A stretch of 64,000 bases of DNA, taken from the NCBI GenBank assembly GCA_963677475.2, contig CAXXQD010000015.1, positions 248,001 through 312,000 on the forward strand. Reading direction: 5' to 3'. Origin of the DNA: JABMQB01 sp963677475 (GTDB lineage Bacteria > Bacteroidota > Bacteroidia > Bacteroidales > Prolixibacteraceae). A model generated the notes under the pieces. It saw nothing but the letters and a program-made list of their open reading frames with translations, was not told the origin of the DNA and did not search any database. Both the position numbers and the translations under genes were made by a program. Below are positions 1 through 9,048 of the stretch, in pieces. The stretch's first letter is position 1. Every line of letters starts with the position of its first letter.

Positions 1-1
1 A

Positions 2-862
2 GACGACCGGATGGTTTTAACCCGTTATTTGAATGCCAACATTGAACCAGTGTTTTTTGCATATCGGGCTGTTGATGAGATTGATGATATTGTTAAAAAT
101 ATTGTGGAAGGGCAGGATGCCGATTACGATTTTGTAGCTGAAGACGGATTTGGACATCATTTTTGGGTGATTAACCATGTGGAAACCAACAAAAAAATAG
201 AAGAGCTTTTTGCCACAAAAGTTCCATATACTTATGTGGCCGACGGGCATCACAGAACTGCAGCTGCTGCACGGATTGGTTTGGAGAAAAAAGATCAAAA
301 CCCAAACCATACCGGGAATGAAGAATACAATTTCTTTATGGCTGTGCATTTCCCGGATAATCAGTTGCAAATTATTGATTATAATAGGGTTGTGAAAGAC
401 CTAAACGGATTAACTGTGGATGAGTTTATTGGAAAATTGTCACTTTCTTTTGATATTTCAATAGTTGGGGATGAAGTTTACAAGCCAGCCAAACTGCATG
501 AATTTGGTATGTACCTGAATGGAAGTTGGTATAAGCTTTCCGCAAAGGCAGGAACATTTAACGATGATGACCCAATTGGAGTGCTGGACGTTACCATATT
601 ATCGAAACAGGTTTTGGAACCAATTTTAGATATTAAAGATTTAAGGACATCTGACAGAATTGACTTTGTTGGTGGGATCCGAGGATTGGGAGAATTGGCT
701 AAAAGGGTAGATAGTGGCGAAATGGAAGTTGCCTTTGCCTTATTTCCGGTTTCAATGCAGCAATTGATCAATATTGCCGATTCTGGAAATATTATGCCAC
801 CAAAAACAACCTGGTTCGAGCCCAAACTCAGGTCAGGACTTGTGGTTCATGCATTAGACTAA
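2..862 (+). CDS. DUF1015 family protein, 5' end outside window
   Basis: The reading frame is open from base 2, so the gene begins upstream of the window; about 287 residues are visible and DUF1015 proteins are usually near 400. The segment ADGHHRTAAAAR and the C-terminal MPPKTTWFEPKLRSGLVVHALD match the conserved core and end of this family. The family is widespread in Bacteroidota and often sits beside serine biosynthesis genes; its reaction is not established, although the HHR segment resembles ParB/Srx-like folds. The neighbouring upstream gene is not visible, so that context cannot be checked. The gene ends before a good terminator. Confidence 0.85.
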   Translation, partial: DDRMVLTRYLNANIEPVFFAYRAVDEIDDIVKNIVEGQDADYDFVAEDGFGHHFWVINHVETNKKIEELFATKVPYTYVADGHHRTAAAARIGLEKKDQNPNHTGNEEYNFFMAVHFPDNQLQIIDYNRVVKDLNGLTVDEFIGKLSLSFDISIVGDEVYKPAKLHEFGMYLNGSWYKLSAKAGTFNDDDPIGVLDVTILSKQVLEPILDIKDLRTSDRIDFVGGIRGLGELAKRVDSGEMEVAFALFPVSMQQLINIADSGNIMPPKTTWFEPKLRSGLVVHALD

Positions 863-881
863 TATTGAGGTGAGATATAAG

Positions 882-917
882 AAAGCCACTCTTCGTTCCG
901 GAGGGTGGTTTTTTTAT
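882..917 (+). terminator. Rho-independent terminator of the DUF1015 gene
   Basis: A 13-bp stem (882-894 with 900-912, three G-U pairs) closes a 5-nt loop and runs into a tract of seven or more T, 20 bases after the stop codon. Confidence 0.75.
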
Positions 918-924
918 GAAAGCC

Positions 925-1001
925 TTCGGATGATGCGTCCCGATAATTTATCGGGATCTATCCCCATTATTATTTCAGTAAATAAAATTTGCTGCACCCA
1001 A
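925..1001. repeat. Two-hairpin REP-like intergenic element, copy 1
   Basis: The element holds a hairpin at 938-956 (TCCCGATAA arm, perfect 9-bp stem) and a second at 976-994 (CAGTAAA/TTTGCTG with one G-U pair). About 77 bases are closely similar to 30410-30486. Both copies follow directly after a terminator of a plus-strand gene. It resembles the short dispersed palindromic repeats common in Bacteroidota genomes. Function is unknown. Confidence 0.7.
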
Positions 1002-1057
1002 GAGCTAATTGTTTGAATTTCATTGCAGTTGGTGATTCCCGGGAACCGTGAATGTTT

Positions 1058-2146
1058 TCATGACCGTTGAAAAATTTTCTTGTGCAGTAAAAAATACCGT
1101 AATACCTGCATGCTCAATAATCGAAAAAAATGTATGCATCTTTTGAAAAACCCGGCTTTTGGGAATAGTTCCCTAACTATAATCCGCGAATTATTAAACC
1201 TGTGCTTAAAGACCTTTAACGGATTGGAAATTTCAGTAAATTCTTTATTTTGGGTAATTAATTTGTTTTTCTTTGAAATATCCAATTCATTTTCCAGAGG
1301 AATTGTCAATCCTAAAGCATTCAAATATGAGATGCCATCTTTTAATAAATACAATTTCCCCTCGTCAAGAGCCAATTTATACACCTCTTTCCAAATATCA
1401 TTATCGGCTAGTTGCCCAACAATCAATATATCAATAATCCAGTTTAGGTTATCCCTGTTTTTTGAAATAACCCCGTGCAGTATGGTTAAACAAATATCAT
1501 AGGCGAGTTTTGGCCTAAAGGCTGAGCTTATGCCAGGGTGCTCAAGCACATTGTTGAATAATTTTTCAGTAAATTCATAGCTTAAAATACTTCCAACCCT
1601 CCAATGTAAATCAAGTTCAATACCTAACTTTTCGTGCTTTAGCCCAATTGCATGGTAAAAATCAAAGGTTGCTTTCGGAAATTTCCGGATAAATTTTAGT
1701 TCCCGGTTCTTCCATGTATAACCGATCGTTTTTAGCAGAGAAAGCGCATCTTCAACCTTATTATATGGGATAAGGATGTCCATATCTGACATAGGGCGCA
1801 ACACCGGATCGGGATAATAATACATGATGCTTCCACCTTTTAGAACTATCGAGCCAATATTGTTTTTTTTCAGTATGCCACAACAGATTTCAAGCTGATC
1901 GCTTAGGTGCTTGGTTTTCAACCACCAAAATTTGTAAAGCACTTTAAGTCTTTTTTCATGTACCGATTTTAATCCATTCTTCATTATTTGGTAATGAAAA
2001 AAAGGGGCCAGCCTCATCGAATCATACTCAATATTGTCAATGTTAACATGGGTATCCCAATGTTGCAATGCTGCTTGCTTTTCTTCTTTGTTTGATCCAA
2101 GACAGACCGTTAATATATTTTCCTTTAATTTAAAATTGGTCTTCAT
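1058..2146 (-). CDS. Nucleotidyltransferase family protein (NTP_transf_5-like)
   Basis: The 362-residue protein carries the family signature of a KGG motif (103-105) followed by YPDPVLRPMSDMDILIP, in which the SDMD aspartates (120-123) are the expected metal ligands of a polymerase-beta-type nucleotidyltransferase. No membrane segment is seen. It is the last gene of a minus-strand operon and its start codon touches the stop of the ABC exporter at 2146. This family is repeatedly found beside PqqD-like and HprK-like genes in exopolysaccharide or peptide-modification loci; its substrate is not known. The family call is firm, and the role as a tailoring enzyme of this operon is inference. Confidence 0.8.
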   Translation of the reverse strand: MKTNFKLKENILTVCLGSNKEEKQAALQHWDTHVNIDNIEYDSMRLAPFFHYQIMKNGLKSVHEKRLKVLYKFWWLKTKHLSDQLEICCGILKKNNIGSIVLKGGSIMYYYPDPVLRPMSDMDILIPYNKVEDALSLLKTIGYTWKNRELKFIRKFPKATFDFYHAIGLKHEKLGIELDLHWRVGSILSYEFTEKLFNNVLEHPGISSAFRPKLAYDICLTILHGVISKNRDNLNWIIDILIVGQLADNDIWKEVYKLALDEGKLYLLKDGISYLNALGLTIPLENELDISKKNKLITQNKEFTEISNPLKVFKHRFNNSRIIVRELFPKAGFFKRCIHFFRLLSMQVLRYFLLHKKIFQRS

Positions 2147-3786
2147 TATCGTTCGTCAATTCTAATTACTTCATCAGCTGCTGCTTCAAAACCTTTTTGA
2201 TGGCTAATAATTACTACAATTGCATTTTTTTTCAGGTGCAATATTTCGTCGGTGATTTGTGTTATAGATTGTGTATCTAAATGATTCAACGGCTCATCAA
2301 AAATAATTAAATCAGACGAATGCAACCATTCGCGTATTAATATCAGCCTACGAGATTCACCACCCGATAATCCTTCGCCACGTTCACCAATGATGCGTTC
2401 TGCTATGTTTTTTCCGTTTGGAAGCAGGTCTGATAACCAGCTTTTTTGCATTTGTCCCCAAACTTTGTCCTGATCTTCATGGCCAAAGGTTATGTTGTCT
2501 TTTATTGATGAAGCATAAAGAATGGCATCTTGATGAATAAATGCAAATTTGCTTCTGAGCATTCTTAATTCATCCCAGGAAATGCTTTTGTCGTTAATGG
2601 AGATTTTTCCGCTATCTGGTTGTATCAAACCTAAAAGAATATGTGAAAGCGTAGATTTTCCGCATCCGTTACGTCCGGTCCAAAGATAAATTTTTCCTTT
2701 TTCAAGCGAAAAGCTATAGTCATTGAACAATTGATCCCTGCCTTCGTAAGCAAAGTTTAACCCTTTTATTTCAATTTTTTCTATGGGTTTTCCTGTTTCA
2801 AAACTATCTTCGGATACAAGATTGTTTTCCGATTTCAATTGAAGGAATTCATTCACCTTTTTAAATGATTCAAGGGCTTCTAAAAGAACATTGACACTGT
2901 GAGGAAGCTGGCTTAAATTTGTTTGGATTATTCCAATAATAAAAATGGTAAAAAAGAATTCTGCCCAGGTAATTATTTCGAGTTTAATCCAATAAACACC
3001 AATAATTAACACTAGCAACCTTGTAAACTGGATTACAACCTGGATTATGATTTTCCAACGTGATTGTGCAATCAACAGTCCCGAGTTCGTTTGAAGGAAT
3101 GATTTTGTACCTGTTTTAAATTTTGAATACGATTCACTTTTGCCCCGCTCCATACGTATTAAATCATACTTATCAACAGAGATGCCTACATTATTGGTTT
3201 GTTTCCTCCAGGCATTATGAAAGTTCCGTATAACTGGGCGAAGGTTATAGTTTGACAATAATTGCATTATACTGGTTAATACAAAACCTACAGCATACAG
3301 AATAAATATTGGTGGACTGATATAAAATACAAATACCAGTAAAAACAACGAAATGATGGAGTAGGGCAGTATCGATTCAATAATTGCCATGATTCCCAAC
3401 CTTATCCGCCAACTGTCAAACATATAAATATCAAAGAAATAGGCCCTGTTTTTTGCTTTAAATTCCAGCCATTCAAGAGAAACCATTTTTTTCCAAAGTT
3501 CGGATATGAGGTCTAATGAAGACGAATCAATAATTTTTGTATTGATCAAAAGTTGTTTAAAAGTTGCATATTGCGATATCCCAAACAAGACTAGTACAAA
3601 TGGTACGACCCTATAAATGGCATCCAAATCGATGTTGTCTTTGTCGAATAGTTGGCGGAATAAAAGATAGGGCCAGGCAATGGAGAATACAATCCGGATT
3701 GCAGCAAATATAACCGAAGAAATAATTAGCTTTTTGGGTGTAAGCCGAAAATAACGTTTGATATTGAAAGGTGCTTTCTTCTCCAT
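2146..3786 (-). CDS. ABC exporter, fused membrane and ATPase domains
   Basis: The protein has 546 residues, with about five to six hydrophobic segments in the first 300 and a C-terminal ATPase. Walker A is GRNGCGKST (371-379), the signature is LSGGE (473-477) and Walker B is LIIFDEP (about 493-499). The arrangement is that of an MsbA/peptide-exporter half-transporter. There is no N-terminal C39 peptidase domain, so it would not process a double-glycine leader itself. It lies between a GT2 gene and the nucleotidyltransferase and probably exports the product of this operon. The cargo (lipid-linked glycan or modified peptide) cannot be told from sequence. Confidence 0.85.
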   Translation of the reverse strand: MEKKAPFNIKRYFRLTPKKLIISSVIFAAIRIVFSIAWPYLLFRQLFDKDNIDLDAIYRVVPFVLVLFGISQYATFKQLLINTKIIDSSSLDLISELWKKMVSLEWLEFKAKNRAYFFDIYMFDSWRIRLGIMAIIESILPYSIISLFLLVFVFYISPPIFILYAVGFVLTSIMQLLSNYNLRPVIRNFHNAWRKQTNNVGISVDKYDLIRMERGKSESYSKFKTGTKSFLQTNSGLLIAQSRWKIIIQVVIQFTRLLVLIIGVYWIKLEIITWAEFFFTIFIIGIIQTNLSQLPHSVNVLLEALESFKKVNEFLQLKSENNLVSEDSFETGKPIEKIEIKGLNFAYEGRDQLFNDYSFSLEKGKIYLWTGRNGCGKSTLSHILLGLIQPDSGKISINDKSISWDELRMLRSKFAFIHQDAILYASSIKDNITFGHEDQDKVWGQMQKSWLSDLLPNGKNIAERIIGERGEGLSGGESRRLILIREWLHSSDLIIFDEPLNHLDTQSITQITDEILHLKKNAIVVIISHQKGFEAAADEVIRIDER

Positions 3787-3799
3787 TTAAAATTAACCG

Positions 3800-4480
3800 T
3801 TATGCGTTTCTTTTTAATAATAAATGAGTTTTTATCATATTTAAATATTCTTCGGCGCTTACACCTCTGGTCATATTATTATCGTGAATCCGTCTTAGGG
3901 TAAGTGTTTCAGGAAGTGTATAAAACTTAATTCCTTTTGAGAGCAAAGGGCTTAACCATTCCATAAATTCACCCATTGTTGTTTCCGGGTTATAATCGCC
4001 AAGAATGTCAAGTAATTGTCTTTTTGCCAACAATGTTCCTCTTACCATCCCGTTCATTACTTCTTTTCTCGCACGGTATTTTTGCGGCAAAGTTGGGTCC
4101 TGAAAACTTTCAAATTCCTGGATCATCGTGAAGCAAGCAAGCTCATGTTCTTGGTTTACAAGGTAACTCAGTTGTTTTTCCAATTTGGTTGGTTCCCAAA
4201 GATCATCGGCATCCAAAAAACCTATATACGGGGCAGTAGAATTTTTGAATCCGATATTTAATACACTTGTTAATCCTTTTTTTTCGGAGTTAATCAAACT
4301 TACCCTGTTATCTTCTATTATTTTTTTTTCAACAACCATTTTTGTTTGGTCTGTTGATCCATCATTCACAACAATGACCTGCAAGTTTTGGTAGCTTTGT
4401 TTAAGTATCGAATCGATTGCCTCACCAATAAATCGTTCACAATTGTGAACAGGAATTATAACATCAACTTTGGGTCCCAT
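3800..4480 (-). CDS. Family 2 glycosyltransferase
   Basis: The 226-residue protein begins with VDVIIPVHNCERFIGEAIDS, the typical GT2 GT-A nucleotide-binding start, followed by VIVVNDGSTD and the DxD-type motif FLDADDLW near residue 95. It has no membrane anchor and is a little shorter than usual for the family, lacking a long C-terminal extension. It lies 13 bases upstream of the exporter gene and next to the double GT2 gene, so the three are probably co-transcribed. The acceptor and the sugar are unknown. Confidence 0.88.
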   Translation of the reverse strand: MGPKVDVIIPVHNCERFIGEAIDSILKQSYQNLQVIVVNDGSTDQTKMVVEKKIIEDNRVSLINSEKKGLTSVLNIGFKNSTAPYIGFLDADDLWEPTKLEKQLSYLVNQEHELACFTMIQEFESFQDPTLPQKYRARKEVMNGMVRGTLLAKRQLLDILGDYNPETTMGEFMEWLSPLLSKGIKFYTLPETLTLRRIHDNNMTRGVSAEEYLNMIKTHLLLKRNA

Positions 4481-4559
4481 TTTTTTCTAATTTTGAATGT
4501 TTTGATGAATAATTTTTAGAATCTCCGATACATTTTTTTTGTTTAAAACTAGTATTTTC

Positions 4560-5894
4560 TCAAAAAAACCATTTGTATAGCAACACTTTTTCAACATTTG
4601 CTTCAGGGTAATTTCCTTTTCTAAGCCGGGCAATCAGATCAAGGTCGCTTCCTACTTCCAGTTTTTCATCAAATCCCTTCATGTCAAGCAGCGTATGTTT
4701 TCTGATCAATAAACTACTTGGGATGAAAGATCGGTGAGGTTCATCGTGCTCAGGTTTTAAAAATGTTGGCTTTTGAACATCCTTGCCCCACATCAATTGT
4801 TGAAGGCAGGTAACCCAAGTGCAATATGGATCGTTTTTTAATTGTTCCCATTGTTCTGTCAGCTTCCCCGGAAGCCATTCACCATCCTGGTCAAGAAATG
4901 CGATCAACTCACCATTGGAAGCCTCGATACCTATATTTCTTGAATTTGTTACGCCTTTGTTTTTCTGGCAAATAAGTTTTATCTCAGGGTAGTTTTCTGT
5001 TATAAACCTGCAACTTCCATCTGTAGATCCATCATCTATTGCAATGATCTCAATTGACGGATAGTTTTGGTTTTTAATACTTTGTATGGCTTTCTGAATG
5101 GTGTTCATTCCATTGAAAATAGGAATGATTACACTAATTAACGGAAAGTTTCTGAATTTCCGGAAATCCCTTAGTTGCGGAATTACAGGTGCTACGTCCC
5201 TTTCTTTACGCCGTTTTAACGATAAATGCAGTACTTTCAGTAAGTTGAGGTCGTGAACCGTTGTTTGTTTGGTCATGTTTGTGTCGTGGATCCTGTATTC
5301 TAAGGTGGTATCTTCCAGAATGATAATTTTCTGCTTGTCTTCCCTTAGTCGCATCCACCAATCAACATCTTCGCTATACCTTAATTGCTTACTAAAGAAA
5401 TATCCTTGATCAAAAATTTCCCGTTTTACCAATAGTGCCCCCAGGTGCACATGGGTAAGCCTGTTTTCTTCATCTTCCCAGGCATCGATATCAAGTTCTC
5501 TGCCCTCGTTCATTAAATATTTTACTTTACCACCAGCAACACTGTAGTTTTCCTCCAAAATAAAGGGTAATAACAACTTTAATTTATTTTGTGGCCATAA
5601 ATCATCTGCATCAATAAAAGCAATAATGTTGCCTTTTGCCTGTTTTAAGCCAATATTCCGGGCTTCTGCAGGTCCCCCGTTTTTTTCACACCTGATAAGT
5701 TGAATTCGTTTATCCTTATTCGCAAGTTTAAGTGTTTCCTGAAATTTTTGTTCCTCTGATGCATCATCAATAACAATTATCTCCAGCTCATAAGCGTATT
5801 TTTCAGGTGCTTCCTGATTAAACACTGATTGAATGGCTTTTGCAACATCGTCACCATCATTGTACGTTGGAATAATAACACTAATTAGAAGCAT
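4560..5894 (-). CDS. Tandem-domain family 2 glycosyltransferase
   Basis: Two GT2 domains occur in one 444-residue chain. The first begins LLISVIIPTYNDG and has FIDADDLW; the second begins LISVIIPIFNG and has FLDQDGEW, where Gln replaces the middle Ala, so the second DxD is altered but keeps both acidic positions. I chose the ATG at 5894, which overlaps the preceding HprK-like gene by 14 bases, because it sits directly before the first GT2 strand. An ATG at 5927 is in frame but only adds a poor leader. It may transfer two sugars in succession, as other tandem GT2 proteins do; that is inference. Confidence 0.85.
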   Translation of the reverse strand: MLLISVIIPTYNDGDDVAKAIQSVFNQEAPEKYAYELEIIVIDDASEEQKFQETLKLANKDKRIQLIRCEKNGGPAEARNIGLKQAKGNIIAFIDADDLWPQNKLKLLLPFILEENYSVAGGKVKYLMNEGRELDIDAWEDEENRLTHVHLGALLVKREIFDQGYFFSKQLRYSEDVDWWMRLREDKQKIIILEDTTLEYRIHDTNMTKQTTVHDLNLLKVLHLSLKRRKERDVAPVIPQLRDFRKFRNFPLISVIIPIFNGMNTIQKAIQSIKNQNYPSIEIIAIDDGSTDGSCRFITENYPEIKLICQKNKGVTNSRNIGIEASNGELIAFLDQDGEWLPGKLTEQWEQLKNDPYCTWVTCLQQLMWGKDVQKPTFLKPEHDEPHRSFIPSSLLIRKHTLLDMKGFDEKLEVGSDLDLIARLRKGNYPEANVEKVLLYKWFF

Positions 5895-6915
5895 ATTGAT
5901 TAAGATGGTTTTTAAAATTTCTTTCACATTCTAAGGCTTCTGTTCCCAATTGCCATTCAAAAGTAGGCAATTGGATGGAAAGGTTTTTGATTTTCTCGTA
6001 TGCTTCTGCCCGGTTATGTGGCAAATGGTGTAAAGTGGTGGGCGCCATTGCCATAAATGCCCTTGATGAACTTGTTGGCATAATCGTTCCCACGTTTTTA
6101 CCACTAACAACTGGCAACAATACCCCTTTCAGTTCTGCCTCGTTTAACCATCGATCGGGGAATTGCTTATGCATATTAAAAATGGCTTTCTGTTCCAGAT
6201 AGGTATCCGGGTTAAGTATATGCTCCTTCCAATTAAAGAACCTTTCATGAAAGTTGTCAGCCTCCAATTTTGCAGTTTGGTACAAGGCAACAACTTTTGG
6301 GGACTCTCCCATTTCAACCCAAACATAATCATCGCCCAGATATTTGTACCCAGAATTAAGCAAGTTCATGCATGTTGTTGATTTGCCAGAACCGCTCGGG
6401 CCTGTAATTAACCAAGCTTTACCTTCATGTGATGCAATTGCCCCCGAATGTATTAATTGCGCTGGCAGTTCGCGGGTCCAAAGATGTAAAAGCAAGCGAA
6501 AAGAAAAAGTTGTCTCCCACCAGGGAACTTCATCGCATGAATAAACCCAATAAATTCCTGTTTTATGTATTTTAGAATAAAGATAAACCTGCCTTAACCA
6601 AGGCTGAAAAAGAATTTGGTAATTTTCCTGATCAAGGCCGGCTGAATAGCCCTGACCGTTAAATTCAATCAAATTCCATTCGGGCGCTTTTATTTTTATA
6701 TCAAGACTGTCATTATCGGCATAATATATATCCATTTCCGCTTTATCTGAGTCGTCAGTAAGCAAATGAGAAATAGAAGGTAAAAATTTTTCCCTTAATT
6801 TTTCAGATGGGGTTTTTAGATGAATATTTCGTCCGGCAATTGAGAGTGTGTCTTGTCTAAAATCAGATTTGGAGATTACAGCAAACGTTTCTTCGAAATA
6901 TTTTTTTAAGCTCAT
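5881..6915 (-). CDS. HprK-related serine kinase-like protein
   Basis: The 344-residue protein has a P-loop GPSGSGKST (172-180) followed by YLGDDYVWV, the pattern of the HPr kinase/phosphorylase C-terminal domain. The N-terminal half is not that of classical HprK. These proteins form the HprK-related group that travels with PqqD-like proteins (the HPr-rel-A type arrangement). It overlaps the upstream PqqD-like gene by 4 bases and the downstream GT2 gene by 14, so translation is probably coupled. No HPr (PtsH) gene is nearby, so the target is more likely a peptide or a small molecule. The family call is solid; the substrate is open. Confidence 0.82.
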   Translation of the reverse strand: MSLKKYFEETFAVISKSDFRQDTLSIAGRNIHLKTPSEKLREKFLPSISHLLTDDSDKAEMDIYYADNDSLDIKIKAPEWNLIEFNGQGYSAGLDQENYQILFQPWLRQVYLYSKIHKTGIYWVYSCDEVPWWETTFSFRLLLHLWTRELPAQLIHSGAIASHEGKAWLITGPSGSGKSTTCMNLLNSGYKYLGDDYVWVEMGESPKVVALYQTAKLEADNFHERFFNWKEHILNPDTYLEQKAIFNMHKQFPDRWLNEAELKGVLLPVVSGKNVGTIMPTSSSRAFMAMAPTTLHHLPHNRAEAYEKIKNLSIQLPTFEWQLGTEALECERNFKNHLNQYASN

Positions 6916-7379
6916 TGGGTGTCTTTTGTTTCATCCGCTGGTGTTCCTTCCTTATCTTTAGCAACCCAGCCTTCTTCATCAACTTCGTGTATTGGGTCCA
7001 ACATGAGCAAATCCTGCATGTCGGCATACCGGCTTAGTTTTGATGGAACAAATTCAGATGGAGGGGTTATTTCTATGTTTTTTTGGTTTTTCTCTGACTC
7101 GTCGAAAACAATCAGTTTTTCATCTAACAGCTCTTTCCAGATTTTAGTCAGATCACCTTCTACTTCTTTTATCATCGAAGGAAACAATTTGGTAACAGAC
7201 TCCATAACAGTCTCAATATTTGGAAAAGGAAGCTCATTGATAACATGCAAAATTGTTCCGTTTAGGGTGTAATACAAACCACTATCTAAATTGGCAATTA
7301 TTATTTCTTCATCAAACAAGTCAGCTGCGACCCTGGAATTAAAATGGTAAGTTTTCATATTATATTTTATCTTTAGCAA
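6912..7379 (-). CDS. PqqD-like (RRE-type) protein
   Basis: The 155-residue protein contains the PqqD core: MKTYHFNSRVAADLFDEEIIIANLDSGLYYTLNG followed by a helix ending near WKELLDEKLIVF. PqqD domains bind leader peptides in RiPP pathways, but family members also occur with HprK-like kinases in glycan loci. The C-terminal 60 residues are acidic and unlike PqqD. An inner ATG at 7358 (MKTYHF) may be the true start. It is the first gene of the minus-strand operon. No short precursor gene is obvious beside it. Confidence 0.78.
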   Translation of the reverse strand: MLKIKYNMKTYHFNSRVAADLFDEEIIIANLDSGLYYTLNGTILHVINELPFPNIETVMESVTKLFPSMIKEVEGDLTKIWKELLDEKLIVFDESEKNQKNIEITPPSEFVPSKLSRYADMQDLLMLDPIHEVDEEGWVAKDKEGTPADETKDTQ

Positions 7380-7533
7380 TAAAACCTTGGGGGTGGATAA
7401 ATGTTTGATAAAAGTAAAAAAAAAAGGCTGCTAATAAAACATATGATTAGCTATTTGCGAAATATTTGTACACTTTTTATATGTGGATTGTGAACAGAAG
7501 TAATTGTAATACCCTGAAATAATTAAAACAGCA

Positions 7534-8991
7534 ATGATTAAGCAGAAATCTGATATATATATTATTTTGATAATAAGTTTAGGTCTGGTTTTAAGATTGG
7601 TCCAATATTTTTTTAACAGGGGGTTATGGATGGACGAAGCAAGCCTTGCTTTGAATATCATAAATCCCGAAATATCGTTGTTAAAGCCTTTAGAGAACCT
7701 TCAGGTTGCACCAATTTTATTTTTACTTATTGAACGATTTAGTTTTTATCTGCTGGGACCTTCAGAACTTGCTCTGCGCTTGTTTCCGCTGTTATGTTCT
7801 CTTTTATCGCTGCCATTTGCCTATTTGTTTTTTAAAAATATTTCGAAAGATAAAAGGCTGGTTTATATTGCTTTAATTACCTATAGTTTAGCCCCTTCAC
7901 TGATTTATTATTCGTCGGAGGTAAAACAATATGCAGTTGATGTACTCATTACCTTGGTTTTGTATTGTATAGCAAGTAGTTCCCTGGGCAATAAACCGAA
8001 AAACCTCTATTTAATTTTAGTGGGAGGATTGGGTATATTTCTTTCGAATATTGCGCCATTAATATTCGTAACGATTGGGGTTTATAGTTTGTACAAACAA
8101 TTAAAAATACGCAAGATTGATTATTGGTTCATCATAACAGGGTTTATTTGGTCAATTTTATTTGGGTTCTATTATATCTACTTTATACATGGACATTCGA
8201 CACGCGATTTTATGCTTAGTTTTTGGATGCCTAATTTCATGCCGTTAAATCCATTTTCACACGAGTTTATCAATTTTGTTGTCAAAAAAATTGGATATTC
8301 CATTAAAATGATATTTGTATATAATACGATAAACTATGCTTTTATATTGGCATTTATTGCACTAATGATTGGTCTGGGCATTTGGAAGATTGTAGCTAAA
8401 AGAAATATTACCCTTCTTCTATTTATATTTTTTCCGATTGGTTTACACCTTCTTGTCTCTGCGTTAAAAATATATCCCTATCATCTTCGATTGGTCTTAT
8501 ATCTTACACCTTTATATATACTGATTTTTACGTATGGAATAAATACCCTCTATGTTTTTTTTAAGGAAAAAGTATCCCGGAAGGTTGCTGTATTATCGGT
8601 TGTTGCAGTTTTTGCTGTTATATCGTTCCTAAATGTAAAACTATTTCCTTATAAACGAATGGAAAGCAGGAAAGCATTGCAATATGTATTTGAAAACAAA
8701 AAGCCGGATGAACAGTTTTATGTTAATTGGGATTTTGATAGTTCATATCGTTATTACAAATTTTCAGGGATTATTCCGTTTCAAGATACAATTATTAATG
8801 GACGAATAGAACCTGGATGTGATGGGTACAAAAAAACAGTGGAAAACCTAAAAGGTAAAATATGGTTTGTTGGTACTGACTTCCAAGGTTCAGGGACTGA
8901 ATGCATTTTAGAATATTTACATACTAAGGGCGAATTATTAGATAGCTATGATGATTCTAGGGTGCATGCCGTATTGTACAAGCTTAAATGA
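7534..8991 (+). CDS. GT-C membrane glycosyltransferase (GT39/ArnT-like)
   Basis: The 485-residue protein has about ten predicted membrane segments and an early luminal motif RGLWMDEAS (near 29-37), where the Asp-Glu pair is the usual GT-C catalytic site. It resembles dolichyl- or undecaprenyl-phosphate-sugar-dependent transferases of the GT39/PMT_2 type. It is transcribed away from the PqqD operon, with 154 bases between the two starts. A role in sugar transfer to lipid or protein is inferred from family only. A weak AT-rich hairpin (8991-9006) follows the stop. Confidence 0.78.
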   Translation: MIKQKSDIYIILIISLGLVLRLVQYFFNRGLWMDEASLALNIINPEISLLKPLENLQVAPILFLLIERFSFYLLGPSELALRLFPLLCSLLSLPFAYLFFKNISKDKRLVYIALITYSLAPSLIYYSSEVKQYAVDVLITLVLYCIASSSLGNKPKNLYLILVGGLGIFLSNIAPLIFVTIGVYSLYKQLKIRKIDYWFIITGFIWSILFGFYYIYFIHGHSTRDFMLSFWMPNFMPLNPFSHEFINFVVKKIGYSIKMIFVYNTINYAFILAFIALMIGLGIWKIVAKRNITLLLFIFFPIGLHLLVSALKIYPYHLRLVLYLTPLYILIFTYGINTLYVFFKEKVSRKVAVLSVVAVFAVISFLNVKLFPYKRMESRKALQYVFENKKPDEQFYVNWDFDSSYRYYKFSGIIPFQDTIINGRIEPGCDGYKKTVENLKGKIWFVGTDFQGSGTECILEYLHTKGELLDSYDDSRVHAVLYKLK

Positions 8992-9048
8992 ATTAAGCAC
9001 TTAATTAATAGATATCATAACAATAAAATAATCTTTAGAAATTCTTAT

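Noticed and set aside
7431..7661. Minus-strand open frame upstream of the PqqD-like gene, considered as a RiPP precursor
   Set aside because: It runs antisense over the start of the GT-C gene, lacks a leader/core pattern and has no conserved motif; it is most likely chance.
8991..9006. AATTAAG/CTTAATT hairpin after the GT-C gene as a terminator
   Set aside because: The stem is only 7 bp and AT-rich with a two-base loop and no T-run, so it is not listed as a feature.
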